From NCBI RefSeq assembly GCF_029168945.1, contig NC_083601.1:16024160-16088159 (forward strand): DNA of 64,000 nucleotides. The letters are read 5' to 3'. The position numbers were made by a program, and so were the translations under genes. Below, one piece after another: positions 20,113 to 31,738 of the stretch (position 1 is the first letter of the stretch; every line of letters starts with the position of its first letter). Source of the DNA: Cannabis sativa (taxonomy: Eukaryota; Streptophyta; Magnoliopsida; Rosales; Cannabaceae). The notes beneath the pieces are model-generated. The model saw nothing but the letters and a program-made list of their open reading frames with translations. It was not told the DNA's origin and did no database searches.

Positions 20113-22583
20113 TTTCAGAGATCAACCTCATTGGTGGATCTGAAGGGTGGTGGGTAAATACTGGCGCTTCTCGCCATGTCTGCTATGATAGAAATATGTT
20201 TACAACATATGTTGCTGCTACTGAGGATCAGAAAGTGTTGTTGGGTGACTCCCACACCACTATAGTTGCTGGTACAGGAAATGTGGAATTGAACTTCACC
20301 TCTGGAAGAACTGTGATTCTAAAAGATGTAATGCACACTCTAGAGATGAGGAAGAATTTGGTCTCGGGCTACCTTCTCAATAAGGCGAGGTTCACTCAGA
20401 CTATAGGAGCTTATTTGTTTACTTTAACTAAGAATGGGATATTTGTAGGGAAGGGGTATGCAACTGAGGGAATGTTTAAATTGAATGTTCAAGTCAATAA
20501 AGTTAATGCTTCTGCTTATATGCTGTGTTCTTTTAATACTTGGCATGCTAGACTTTGTCATGTAAATAAACGCATAATTAAGAACATGAGTAGTTTAGGC
20601 CTAATTCCTAAATTATCTTTAAATGACTTTGAAAAATACAAATTTTGTAGCCAAGCCAAGATTACTAAAACACCACATAAATCTGTGTTAGAAAAGGAAA
20701 TCGAGCCTCTAGATTTAATCCATTCTGATATTTGTGAACTTGATGGAACTTTGACTAGAAATGGTAAACGCTACTTTATCACTTTTATTGATGATTGTTT
20801 TGACTTTACCTATGTGTATTTAATGAAAAATAAAAGTGAAGCTCTTGAATGTTTAAGATATTTGTGGCTGAAATTGAAAATCAACTTAGTAGAAAAATCA
20901 AGAAGTTTCGTAGCGATAGAGGCACTGAATATGATTCCACTGCTTTTGTTGAATTTTATAACTCACATGGAATCATACACGATAAGACAGCACCTTATTC
21001 ACCTTAAATGAATGGCAAAGCTGAAAGAAAAAATAGAACTCTTACTGAATCTGTTGTTGCTATTTTATTGAATTCGGGTGCTGCTTCTCATTGGTGGGGA
21101 GAAATTTTATATACTGTATGTTATGTGCTTAATAGAGTTCCTAAATCTAAAGGAAAATTTCTCCATATGAAAGTTGAAAAATAAACAACCTAATATCTCA
21201 TATTTTAAAACTTGGGGTTGTTTAGCATATGTTAGAATTCCTGGTCCTAAGAGAATTAAATTGGCTAGTAGAGCATATGAATGTGTTTTTATTGGATATG
21301 CTGTTAATAGTAAAGCATATAGATTTTATGATTTAAATGCGCATACTATTTTGGAATCTAATGATGCTGATTTTTTCGAACATAGTTTTCCATTTAAATT
21401 GAGAAATAGTGGGGGTGCATCATCTAGTAACATGACTGCTATTAGGGATAATGAGCATGAAAAGGGTATAGAAACTGAACCTAGAAGAAGTAAAAGAGCT
21501 AGAATAAACAAAGATTTTGGTTCTGATTTTTGTGCATTTACTCTAGAGGAGGATCCTTCTAACCTCCAAGAAGCCTTGACTTCACTAGATGTTGATTTAT
21601 GGAATGAAGCGATTAATGATGAAATGGACTCTCTTGAGTCAAATGGAACTTGGCATTTAGTTGTGTTACCACCAGGTTGTAAGACAATAGGTTGTAAGTG
21701 GATTCTTAAAAAGAAATTAAGACCCGATGGTATTGTTGAAAAGTACAAGGCACGTCTTGTTGCTAAAGGGTTTAGACAAAGAGAAAATGTAGATTTCTTT
21801 GATACATTTTCACATGTTACTAGAATTACATCTATTCGTGTGCTTTGCTGCTATTCATAATCTTGTTGTGCACCAAATGGATGTTAAAACTGCTTTCTTG
21901 AATGGTGAATTAGAAGAAGAGATTTACATGGACCAACCTGAAGGTTTTGTTGTTCCTGGTCAAGAACATAAAGTGTGTAAATTAGATAAATCTTTTTATG
22001 GTTTGAAACAGGCACCTAAGCAATGGCATGAGAAATTTGATAACCTTGTCATCTCACATGGCTTTAAAGTAAATGAGTGACAAATGCATTTACTATAAAT
22101 TTGAAAATAATGTGTGTACTATTATTTGTTTATATGTGGATGACTTGCTAATTTTTGGATCAAATATTCATGTCGTGAACAATGTGAAATCTGTGTTATG
22201 TGAAAATTTTGACATGAAAGATCTAGGTGAAGAGAATGTAATCCTTGGTATACAGATCACTAGGTCTGAAAAGGGAATTTCTTTGGATCAATCTCACTAC
22301 ATTTAGAAGATCTTAAAGAAATGTAATTACTTCAACTGTAAACCTACTTGTACACCATATGATCCCAGTGTAAAATTACTTAAGAACACTGGTGATGGTG
22401 TAAGACAATCTGAATAAGCAAGCATCATTGGCAGTCTTCGGTATGCCACTGATTGTACTAGACCCGACATTGCCTATGTCGTGAGATTATTCTGCAGGTT
22501 TACTAGTAGACCTAGTGCAGAGCATTGGAATGCTATAGAGAGGGTCATGAGATACCTCAAAAGAACATTGACTCTTGGATTAC

Positions 22584-25037
22584 TGTAATACCCTGGAATT
22601 AAGAATGGATTAGCAAAATCCTAATTAGATAATTATGAATAATTAAGGAATTATATTATTATATAGTTCAATATATGTAATTTTGTATGAAATTTAATAT
22701 GTTAAAGACCTCGTTGGTGAGCCAGGGACATTTTGGTAATTATGACCCTAGAAGGGTAAATTGATGAAATTAATTTAATTACGTGCTTAATATAACTATA
22801 TTATTATATAGTATGCCTGTGTTGTCTTTTCAGGTGTGTTCTGACAGGTTGGCGCGGTATAGTCACAACCGGGAATTTTGGGTCGAACCGGGTTCGGGCC
22901 CGAAATGCAAATGGGATTGATTTAATTGGCATTTTATTTGATAAGTGATAATCTGAAATTTATTTGGAAATAATTGAGTGTGAAATGGCAAGATTGCCCT
23001 TGAAAATGTGTATGCATGATTAATTGGCGCTAAGGGCATTTTGGTCATTTGACCTCTTTATATTACATTTGGAAAATTAGATTTTATTAAGAAAAATGAA
23101 TGTAATTTCTGGTTGATTCTCTCTCTCACCCGAACCCTCTCCCTCTTTTACCCTCTTGATGTATTTCAACTTGAGTTGTGAAAATTTAAACTTGATTTGG
23201 AGCTTGATTGTTGGAAAAGGGTGTTAGAAGCTTGGAGCTTGATTGTGCAAGGGATTGAGGTAGTTTCTAGCTGAAATTATATGGAATTATTTGTTGAATT
23301 CTTGCTGAAATTCTTAGGTCAAAAGCATGTTCTTTGAGTTTTGAATGTTCTTGTTGCATGTTGAGTGAATTGATGTTAATCTTGTGAAATTGAGCTTCTA
23401 TCTATTGTATGATTTGTTGTTGAGCTTGGGCAGAGATTGTATGGTATTTCTAGGTTGGAATTTCATGTTTAAAATGATGTTTTCATGGCTGGAATTTATT
23501 TGAGTTGTTAGAGATGAAGCTCTTGTTCAAGAGCTTGAGTTTTGTTAAGTTGGATTGGGTTTAGTGTGAGCTGTAGATGGGATTCTTGAAATTTTTTCTA
23601 GCTTGAATCCATGTGTTTGTTATGTTTTGGTTGCTGGAAAATAAAGTTGATTCATGCCTAGAGATTTAAGGTTGCAAGTATGAAGTTTTGTTGAATTATG
23701 TTCTTGAATGAAGCATGATGTTCAAGGATTTGTAATCTGAAATTATGAAGTTTATTGTTGGATTTGATGCATGAGATATGTGTTTTTGATCCTCTGATTT
23801 ATGCTAGCAGCTCTATTTGGTGATTTTGAGATATATGCATGTTTGGGTTGAATTGGGGGTGAGTTTGGCATATTTTCGAAGCTGGGTTTTCTGGGTTTTT
23901 AAACCCAGTGGTCGCGACCATGATAATGGCAGATTGTTATTTTTTTTTTAAATTTTTGTTTTTGCCATAACTTTTGACTCGGGACTCCGTTTGGGACGTT
24001 CTTTATACCGTTGGAAAGCTCTTTTCGAGCTCTATGTGATTATTTGTGATTTGGATGCCAATTTTATATTTTTTGGAAGTGAATTTATGGATTAACCCTA
24101 TTTGTGTAAATCCCAGTATTGTGACTAGGATTACCGGCACCTGGTCAGGAGCACCCGGGGATTTGGAATCTCTACTATTGCGGGACAACAGGTAAGACAG
24201 TGATTAGCACGTAGAGTATGCGCAGTGGCGCTTATGTTGAGAATGATATGCATGAATGTTTAGTAACCGGGATTAGGGTTATTACCCTAATAGGAACGGT
24301 CTAATAGCCTAGGGTTATTACTCTGGTGATATATGTGTATAAATGTCATGCCATGTTAATTGAAATGAGATTTAGAAATTATGCGCTCAAGGCATAATCA
24401 GGTTGGACTCGGTACTCATAACCGAGATGAACCACTTCTAAGGCCTTAATGTATTTAGACGTGTGAGAGCAGCACGTGGGTCTACGTCATGTAGATTTAA
24501 ATAGATGTGTGAGCGCAACACATAGGTCTACGCCACGTAGACATAAATGGGCATGTTGGTATAATAATTACGTTTGTGTCATACAGACGTATGTGAATGG
24601 CATATCTATTAAATAGTATGATGAGCATATTATTATTGTTATGGTTATTACTGTCTTGCTGGGCTTGGCTCACGGATGCTCTACTGTGCAGGAAAGGGTA
24701 AGGCATTAGCTGATCAGCCATGAGTTTCAGGAGCAGGGCGAAGGATGTACATGTTCATGCCATATCAGACCAAGCGGGTTGTGGGTCTATTAGTGTTGAA
24801 CTTTTGAATTCTGTTTTACCGCTTAGGTCGGCTAGAAAGAAAAGACTTGTAATTAAGTTTCTAAAGATTTTTGGGATCCCAACTATTTTGAAAGTTTAAA
24901 TATATTACAAGTTTATTTTCATTTTGTGTAATATAAAAGTTTAAATTTTGCGCTATTTTGGTTAGTAATCCCGATTAGGGGATTAGGGTTTCATAAGCAT
25001 TTTTGGGTAGCGTGCCTAATTATTTTAGGGCGTTACA
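22584..25037 (+). mobile_element. Solo LTR, 2454 bp, inside copia RNase H
   Basis: It starts TGTAATACCCTGG, ends GGGCGTTACA and is flanked by ATTAC on both sides (22579-22583 and 25038-25042). The interrupted RNase H reading frame rejoins cleanly across the two sites. The length and the TGTAATACCC start are typical of long gypsy LTRs; the lineage is not certain. It holds one TCGCGA (GGTCGCGACC near 23911). The small ORFs inside are not believable. Confidence 0.92.
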
Positions 25038-25458
25038 ATTACATTATCAAAAGTTTCCAACTGTACTTGAGGGGTACAGTGATGCTGATTGGAACACTTT
25101 ATCAGATGACTCCAAGGCAACCAGTGGCTATATTTTTAGCATAACTGGTGGAGCTGTTTCATGGAAGTCTAAGAAACAGACTATTCTGGCTCAATCTACA
25201 ATGGAGTCTGAAATGATAGCACTAGCTACTGCTAGTGAAGAAGCAGGTTGGCTGAGAAGCCTGCTAGCTGAGATTCCTTTATGGGAAAAACCTATTCCAG
25301 CTGTGTTGATCCATTGCGATAGTACCGCGGCTATTGCAAAAGTATAGAACCGTTATTACAACGGTAAGAGACGACAAATACGTCGTAAGCACAGCACTGT
25401 TAGAGAGTTTCTCTCAACAGGAGTTGTTAGAGTGGATCATGTACGCACTGATGATAAC

Positions 25459-26828
25459 TGTTGCTATAATTCATAAACACTACGCAAGTATACGCAATCA
25501 AGTAGTAAAACTCACACAGGTGAGGTCGATCCCACAGGGAATTGGATTAAGTACCACTAAATTATACTTATGATTCTATTCGGTAAATCGAAAGCAAGTA
25601 TGATTTAAAAACAGTAAAATATGAAAGAAATTCAGAAAACTTAATAACACAATTTAAAGTTGAGCAAGATGAGACAATAGGGAGGAGAATCTTGTTGTTG
25701 TTTACCCAAATCGCTAATGCTTAATTACTATCCTATTCTTGAAGTGAATGACAGATTATGAAATAACCTAGCTCCTTTCAGATCTTCTAGATTCTAAATC
25801 ACATGTTATCTAATTAATTCCTTAATTAAACTAACATGAAATCAGCATTAAGTAATAATCTACTCGTCACATAAGTCATGCAAATACTTTCGTTTCACAT
25901 AGAACATCGATTATCTTAATTTTAGCATTCTCAATTCTCACTTTTCAGATTTCGAATTGAGATCATAGAGCATGCACAAGGTGATCAATCTTAAACATGA
26001 AATTAAGAACAAATTAAGATAATTTCACCCACAAGAATTGAGGAATGGTAATTAAACATTAACTAGGCAAAACATTAAACAACAATCATCATCCTCCCTA
26101 AATGGGAAATTTAGTTCAGAAACAAATCCATAACCATTCCTATAGCAATATTCAACATAAAGAAATTAAAGAGGAATAGAGAAAGAAACTGTTGGTGGAT
26201 TGACTCTGGATCTTCACTTTGATTTCCTTTGCTCTTCTTGCCTCTTTCTGCTGTGTTTTAGGGTTCCCAATCGCTTCCCTTGACTTCTAATCGCAGTTTT
26301 CTATTTATATCTAATTTTTAGGGTTCGTTGGACAAAAATACCCCTGACCGTACGGACGCTCGCCGCGGCCAAAAGTGGTCTCGCCGCGGCCAAAAGTGCA
26401 TCAAAAAACTACGTTTCTGCCCAGACTTTCTAGCCGCGGCCATGGAAATCTCGCCGCGGCGAGATGGAATTTTCAGCTTCGACATCTTTTAGTAAAATGG
26501 GCATAACTTTCTCATACGAACTCCAAATGGGCTGATTCAAGATGCGTTGGAAAGATAAGAAAGAGATCTAAAACTTTTATGTTTTGACTTTTTCCAAAAT
26601 ATGATCAGAACATAGTCGAATTTAGGCTTGAAGTTTCAGCTTTATTCTCTTTTAAAATTTTCTCTATTTTATAGATCACTGTTTTCCGAAATTTGTCCAA
26701 TTTATACATTCCAAGTGTTGAAACCTGAAACCAAAGAAAACAAGCGTAATTCTATTCCAAAAACAATAATTAAGAAGAAAAATAACTATAAAATGTGACC
26801 CGAAACTTAGGCTAAAAATAGCCTAACA
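25459..26828 (-). repeat. 3' LTR of the outer element (A)
   Basis: Plus-strand reading TGTTGCTATAATTC ... TAGCCTAACA; on the element's own strand it begins TGTTAGGCTATTTTTAGCC. TATA-like ATATAAATAG lies at 26301-26310 (minus). CCGCGG occurs at 26363, 26384, 26434 and 26454. The adjoining polypurine tract on the minus strand is the G-run just right of 26828. Confidence 0.93.
26363..26459. promoter_or_regulatory. CCGCGG palindrome cluster in LTR A
   Basis: There are four CCGCGG sites, two within CCGCGGCCAAAAGTG repeats and one in TCGCCGCGGCGAGA, a longer palindrome. On the element strand they lie about 53 bp and more upstream of the TATA box. The same four occur in the other LTR at 35023, 35044, 35093 and 35113. 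Confidence 0.6.
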
Positions 26829-28171
26829 AATTCCCCCAAACTGAATCTTTACTCGCCCTCGAGTAAATCTAAAACTCAAACTGAAATTAAACAATGCAAT
26901 CGATAACTAAACCTTCAATTGATTGAACTCCCACTACCACCTGTACAACTTCAAGCAAATCAATAACCAGAATTTCAACTCAATAACTCTACGAACTAAC
27001 TTGGATGCATAATTCAGAAGTAAGCAATTCATACAGGCACAAAACATCGCTTTTGACATTCATATCACAACCATTCTACACTTTCCGACATTCCGCTAAC
27101 CCATGTTCAATAAGTTTGGATGACATACCTCTCTCCACTAATGTTGACAATTTTTGCTCGGAATCAAAAGGTCTTTTTCGGTTATAATAGCATGGCTTAG
27201 GCAAAACGGGTAGATGAGAAGTCATTTAGGTTACATTATACCATAAGCACAATTATACCAAACAAGCACCCACACTTATCCATTTTTTTCTTTTTCATAT
27301 ATCCCAAAGAAGATAGTAAGAGATTGCATATTTTTTTCTATGTGCCTACCCCATTGTTCACAATTGATTCTCAAGAAGAAATTATCACATGTCATTTTTC
27401 TCTTTTTTTTCTTCTTTCTCTTTTTTTTCAATAGAGGCACACACATGACAACTATTTAATTTTTTTTTAATCTCTTACTGCAAAACTTATTCCCCCACTT
27501 ACAATAATTTATCCCCCCCAAACTTGCTTAAAAGCTTATGGCATAATAAGGTATGTTGAGGGTGAAAGTAGTTAAAGATAACGAATTCAGCTTAGTTAAG
27601 TGGTGAAAATTTTTTTAGAATAAGCTAAGGCTCAACTTTGGGTATACTAAGGATAAAACTTTTTTAGGTAGCTTGAAAGGCTCAATCGATCCAAAGAAAA
27701 TTTGCCTAAATCATTTTCCAAACAAAAATCATCAAGGATTTCGCTTCAAGAGAGTATGTCAAACAAATTCTATTCCATGTCAAGCCAAATCATTCCACAA
27801 TCCAAATAGAAAAAAAAAAAGTGATATGCGTCAAAAATAAATGTTTTACATCTAAATGAACAACCTTCTAATACACATCTAATTCAATTCAAAAAGTTAT
27901 GACTCAAGCACACAGTTAAGATTTCAATCCATTGCACATGTGAATAACAGTAAGTCAATCAATATTCCAGCTTAGTTATCAACACATGACACTAACAAAA
28001 ACAAAAACTAAACTAAAAAAAGAAAACATAAACTGAAAAATTGAAAAAAAATTAAATCTCTCCCCCCAAACTAAAGATGCACATTGTCCCCAATGTGACA
28101 TTAAAGAAAAAGGAAAGGAAACTTACCTGAGTGCCACATCAATAAGCGGTTGACGCCCGTAATAAGCGTCA
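26829..28171 (-). other. 3' noncoding region of the outer element
   Basis: No ORF of note. It matches, inverted, the 3' noncoding region of the inner element at 30480-31738, including TTGGGGACAATGTGCAT followed by a G-run, and TTCTTTGGATCGATTGAGCC. An autonomous Athila would have RT-RH-IN coding sequence before this region. The right boundary is an abrupt switch to a plus-strand LTR end at about 28172. Confidence 0.7.
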
Positions 28172-28307
28172 CTTTCGATTTACCGAATAGAATCATAAGT
28201 ATAATTTAGTGGTACTTAATCCAATTCCCTGTGGGATCGACCTCACCTGTGTGAGTTTTACTACTTGATTGCGTATACTTGCGTAGTGTTTATGAATTAT
28301 AGCAACA
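28172..28307 (+). repeat. Truncated 5' LTR end, A type
   Basis: The last about 136 bp of an LTR, ending TATAGCAACA. It is identical by eye to the end of the outer LTR A (including GTGTTTATGAATTATAG) and differs from the 3' LTR at 31739 (GCGTTTAAAAATATAG). Confidence 0.8.
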
Positions 28308-28313
28308 AGTTTT

Positions 28314-28331
28314 TGGCGCCGTTGCCGGGGA
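28314..28331 (+). promoter_or_regulatory. Primer-binding site for tRNA-Asp
   Basis: TGGCGCCGTTGCCGGGGA, six bases after the LTR end, is complementary to the 3' end of plant tRNA-Asp (GTC). It primes minus-strand cDNA synthesis. Confidence 0.85.
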
Positions 28332-28592
28332 ATTGTATAAAGATTGATATTACATAAAATTATACTAACTTCTACTTTGGTTCTTTTTTGCTTATTTCTA
28401 ATCTGTTTCTTTTAGATTAATTTTTGTAATATTATTAAAAATTAAATTTTGTTCTAATTTGGTTTTACTTTTTAGTTTTAGTATTAATTTTGTTGTTTCA
28501 ATTTTTTATCTTTTTAGTATTAATTTAGTTTTATTTTTCTTTTAATTTTACTAATGTGTTACTTATGAGTTTGACCTGCAAGATAAATCCAG

Positions 28593-30470
28593 ATGTTATA
28601 TCTTGAGGATTTTGCCCAACAACACAATGAACCATTCTATTCTGCTTGGAGGAGATTTAAAGAGCTTGGAGAGAGATGTTATCCCACTTTCTCAAGTGGG
28701 TGTTTTACGTGGCTATTTTATAATGGACTTAATGATGAAACAAAAAGCTGGGTTAATTATGGAGCAGAGGTCACTGGAGCACCTCTATTAATGAGAGGCT
28801 ATGATGTAATAAATCTGTTGAATAACATGGCAGATTTTGATTACGACTGGCATTGGGATCCATCACTTCAGGGTTGGAGTCACCAATACCCACCTTATTG
28901 CCCAAATTCATCCCAACAAACTGAAAAAGAGGAGCAACTACTATCACTTCTACAATCACTTCCAGGAGAGATTAATCGCTTAACTGACATGGTGAGATCC
29001 TTATGTGATAATTCAATGACTCATGATTCAGAATGTAATAACTCCAATGATGAAAGTTATGAGAGTTGTTGGTACAATGAAGAAGGGTCATTATTTGAAT
29101 ACAAGGAAGATAATGAGCCTACAATTGAAGATCAAGATCCTTGTGAAGAGGAACTCATTGAATATGAAATCACAAGCAAGGGTATGGATAGCCAAGTGGA
29201 GAGTGAGCAACAAGAAGAAGTGTTGTTAGATGAAAGTGTAGAAACTGTGACATTGGAGGATGAAGAAGAACATGGCATCATTGATTCGACTTCATCAATG
29301 ATATTGACTAATAAACCACCAATGAATTCATATATTTCATCAACACCATATTATATCCTCTACAAGCTACAAAAGGCATCTCCCCAAGCTTATCATCCAA
29401 AGTCTTATGTTGTTGGTGCTGATTTTGGTTCAAACTCATCACTTGCCAAGCTTGAAGGCAAGTACAACAACAATGAAGAAGTTAAAGATCAATCAGCACC
29501 AACTCCAACATCAATAGAAAAGAAAACTACTGATAGCCCTGCACCACCACAACAGTCTCCACCAATCAGTATTGATCATCATGTGAAGATACCTTATCCT
29601 CAGAGACTCCGAAAGACCAATCTAGACAAGCAGTTTACAAAATTTCTAGAGGTCTTCAAAAGACTACACATCAACATTCCTTTTGCTGAAGCCTTGGAAC
29701 AAATGCCCCGTTATGTGAAGTTCATGAAGGAGATATTGTCTAAGAAGCGAAAAATGGAGGACTATGAAACAGTGGCATTAACTGAGGAGTGTAGCGCCAT
29801 TTTGCAAAAGAAACTACCGCCCAAGCTTAAAGATCCGGGTAGTTTCAATATTCCATGCTCTATAGGGGGTTCAGTGGAAACTAAAGCTCTATGTGATCTG
29901 GGAGCAAGCATTAATCTAATGCCGTTGTCTGTCTTCAAAAGGCTAGGATTGGGAAAAGCAAAGCCCACAACAGTGACTCTACAACTAGCGGATCGTTCTC
30001 TAACTCATCCTCGTGGCATAATTGAAGATGTACTGGTGAAGGTTGGTAAGTTTATCTTCCCTGCTGATTTCTTAATTCTTGATATGGAGGAAGATTCAAC
30101 TATTCCCATTATTTTGGGAAGACCATTCTTGGCCACGGGTCGAGCATTAATAGATGTTCAAAAGGGGGAGTTAAAGTTGCGAGTCCAAGATGAAGAGGTC
30201 AATTTTAATGTTTTTGCCCCAACTGACATTCCTACCTGTTGCAAGATTGAGGTGGTGAAGGGTTCTTTTGTTAAAACTGATAAGAAGAAAGCAAAGCCTA
30301 AAGAGCGACTTCGAACGATTCAGCGTCGTTGGAAAAGATTGATGTGTGGTAGTTCTGAAGGTGAGCTTACTCTTGTGCAAAACTCTGAAATCAACACTAT
30401 TGGTGGTAAATTTTCTTCATTTAGTGCGAGGGCTCTTTTGAATGCAAAGGGTGGACTTGATCCCTTCTGA
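28593..30470 (+). CDS. Gag-protease polyprotein of nonautonomous Athila-like element
   Basis: An intact 625-residue ORF about 260 bases downstream of the primer-binding site. Residues 1-95 hold the C-terminal part of a retrotransposon Gag domain (FYSAWRRFKELGERCYP; FYNGLNDETK). A long acidic linker of about 300 residues follows. From about 400 to 560 there is a retropepsin-like protease with ALCDLGASINLMP (DLGA in place of the usual DTGA, as is common in Athila) and IILGRPFLATGRALID. The C-terminus is basic. There is no zinc knuckle and no RT, RNase H or integrase downstream, so reverse transcription would have to be supplied in trans. The first 890 bases are repeated inverted at 33833-32946. 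Confidence 0.85.
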   Translation: MLYLEDFAQQHNEPFYSAWRRFKELGERCYPTFSSGCFTWLFYNGLNDETKSWVNYGAEVTGAPLLMRGYDVINLLNNMADFDYDWHWDPSLQGWSHQYPPYCPNSSQQTEKEEQLLSLLQSLPGEINRLTDMVRSLCDNSMTHDSECNNSNDESYESCWYNEEGSLFEYKEDNEPTIEDQDPCEEELIEYEITSKGMDSQVESEQQEEVLLDESVETVTLEDEEEHGIIDSTSSMILTNKPPMNSYISSTPYYILYKLQKASPQAYHPKSYVVGADFGSNSSLAKLEGKYNNNEEVKDQSAPTPTSIEKKTTDSPAPPQQSPPISIDHHVKIPYPQRLRKTNLDKQFTKFLEVFKRLHINIPFAEALEQMPRYVKFMKEILSKKRKMEDYETVALTEECSAILQKKLPPKLKDPGSFNIPCSIGGSVETKALCDLGASINLMPLSVFKRLGLGKAKPTTVTLQLADRSLTHPRGIIEDVLVKVGKFIFPADFLILDMEEDSTIPIILGRPFLATGRALIDVQKGELKLRVQDEEVNFNVFAPTDIPTCCKIEVVKGSFVKTDKKKAKPKERLRTIQRRWKRLMCGSSEGELTLVQNSEINTIGGKFSSFSARALLNAKGGLDPF

Positions 30471-31738
30471 TGGGGCTCAGGTAAGTTTCTCTCACCCTGG
30501 TTTATTTTCATACATTGGGGACAATGTGCATTTCAGTTTGGGGGGGGGAGACTTAAATTTTTCAGTTCCAGTTTATTTGTTTTAGTTTAGTTTGTTTTAG
30601 TTTTTTTTTTAGTCTTGCGTGATAGCTAAATTGAAAAATGGATTGAATTGTTGTTATTCACTTGTGCAATGGATTGAAACATAACTGTGTGCTTGACTTA
30701 TAACTTTTTGAATTGAATTAGATGTGTATTAGAAGGTTGTTCATTTAGACTTAAAACATTTGCTATTCTCACATATCACTTGTGTTCTATTTGGATTGTG
30801 GAATGATTGATTGAACATGGAATAGAATTTGTTTGACATACTCTCTTGAAGCGAAATCCTTGATGATTTTTGTTTGGAAAATGATTTAGGCAAATTTTCT
30901 TTGGATCGATTGAGCCTTTCAAGCCTACCTGAAAAAAAAATTTTCTTAGTATACCCAAAGTTGAGCCTTAGCCTGTTTTAAAATTTTTCACCACTTCACG
31001 GAGCTGAATTCGTTATTCTAAACTCTTTTCACCCTGAACATATTTTGTTATGCCATGAGCCTTGAAGCAAGTTTGGGGGGGGAATAAGTGCTGTAAGTGA
31101 AAAAAATATAAAGTGTAGGAATGAGAGATTGAAAAAAATAATAAGAATATTGTGTGTTGTGCCTATGAAACAAAAAAAGAGAAAAAAATGTGTCTTCTTG
31201 AAAAAAAAAAGTTAAGAAAATTATGAGGTGCACACACAAGAAAAAAATTGCAATCTCTTATTTCTGTTTTTGGGATATATGGAAAGAAAGCAAAATAAAT
31301 GTCTAGGCTTGCTTGGTTAATAGTGCTTATGGTATAGTATAGCCTAAATGACTTCTCATCTACCCATGTACCTAAGCCATGTGATTTTAACCGAAAAAGA
31401 CCTATTGATTCCAGGTAGAAATTTGTCAACATTAGTGGAGAGAGGTATGTCATTCAAACTTATTGATCATGTGTTAGTGGGATGTTGGAAAGTTAGAACA
31501 GTTGTGATATTGATGGGAATTGCGATGCTTTATGTTTGTATGAATTACTTACTTGTAAACTGCACATTCAACTTAGTTCTTAGAGTTGGCAAGTTGAAAT
31601 TCTGGTTATTGAGGGATTGAAGTTGTGCAGGTGGTGGTAACAATTTAATTGTTGGAAAGTTCAGCTATCATTTTTAGTTTTTTTTTAGTTTAGTCTTAGT
31701 TTACTCGGGGACGAGTAAAGAGTCAGTTTGGGGGAGTT
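30471..31738 (+). other. 3' noncoding region and polypurine tract of inner element
   Basis: No convincing ORF. G-runs near 30539 and 31075, and a final polypurine tract TTTGGGGGAG just before the LTR at 31739. It is largely an inverted match to 26829-28130. Confidence 0.7.

Noticed and set aside
28314..28331. Part of a tRNA-Asp gene
   Set aside because: Only the 18 bases complementary to the tRNA 3' end are present, right after an LTR end. This is a primer-binding site and not a tRNA gene; the same holds at 34096.
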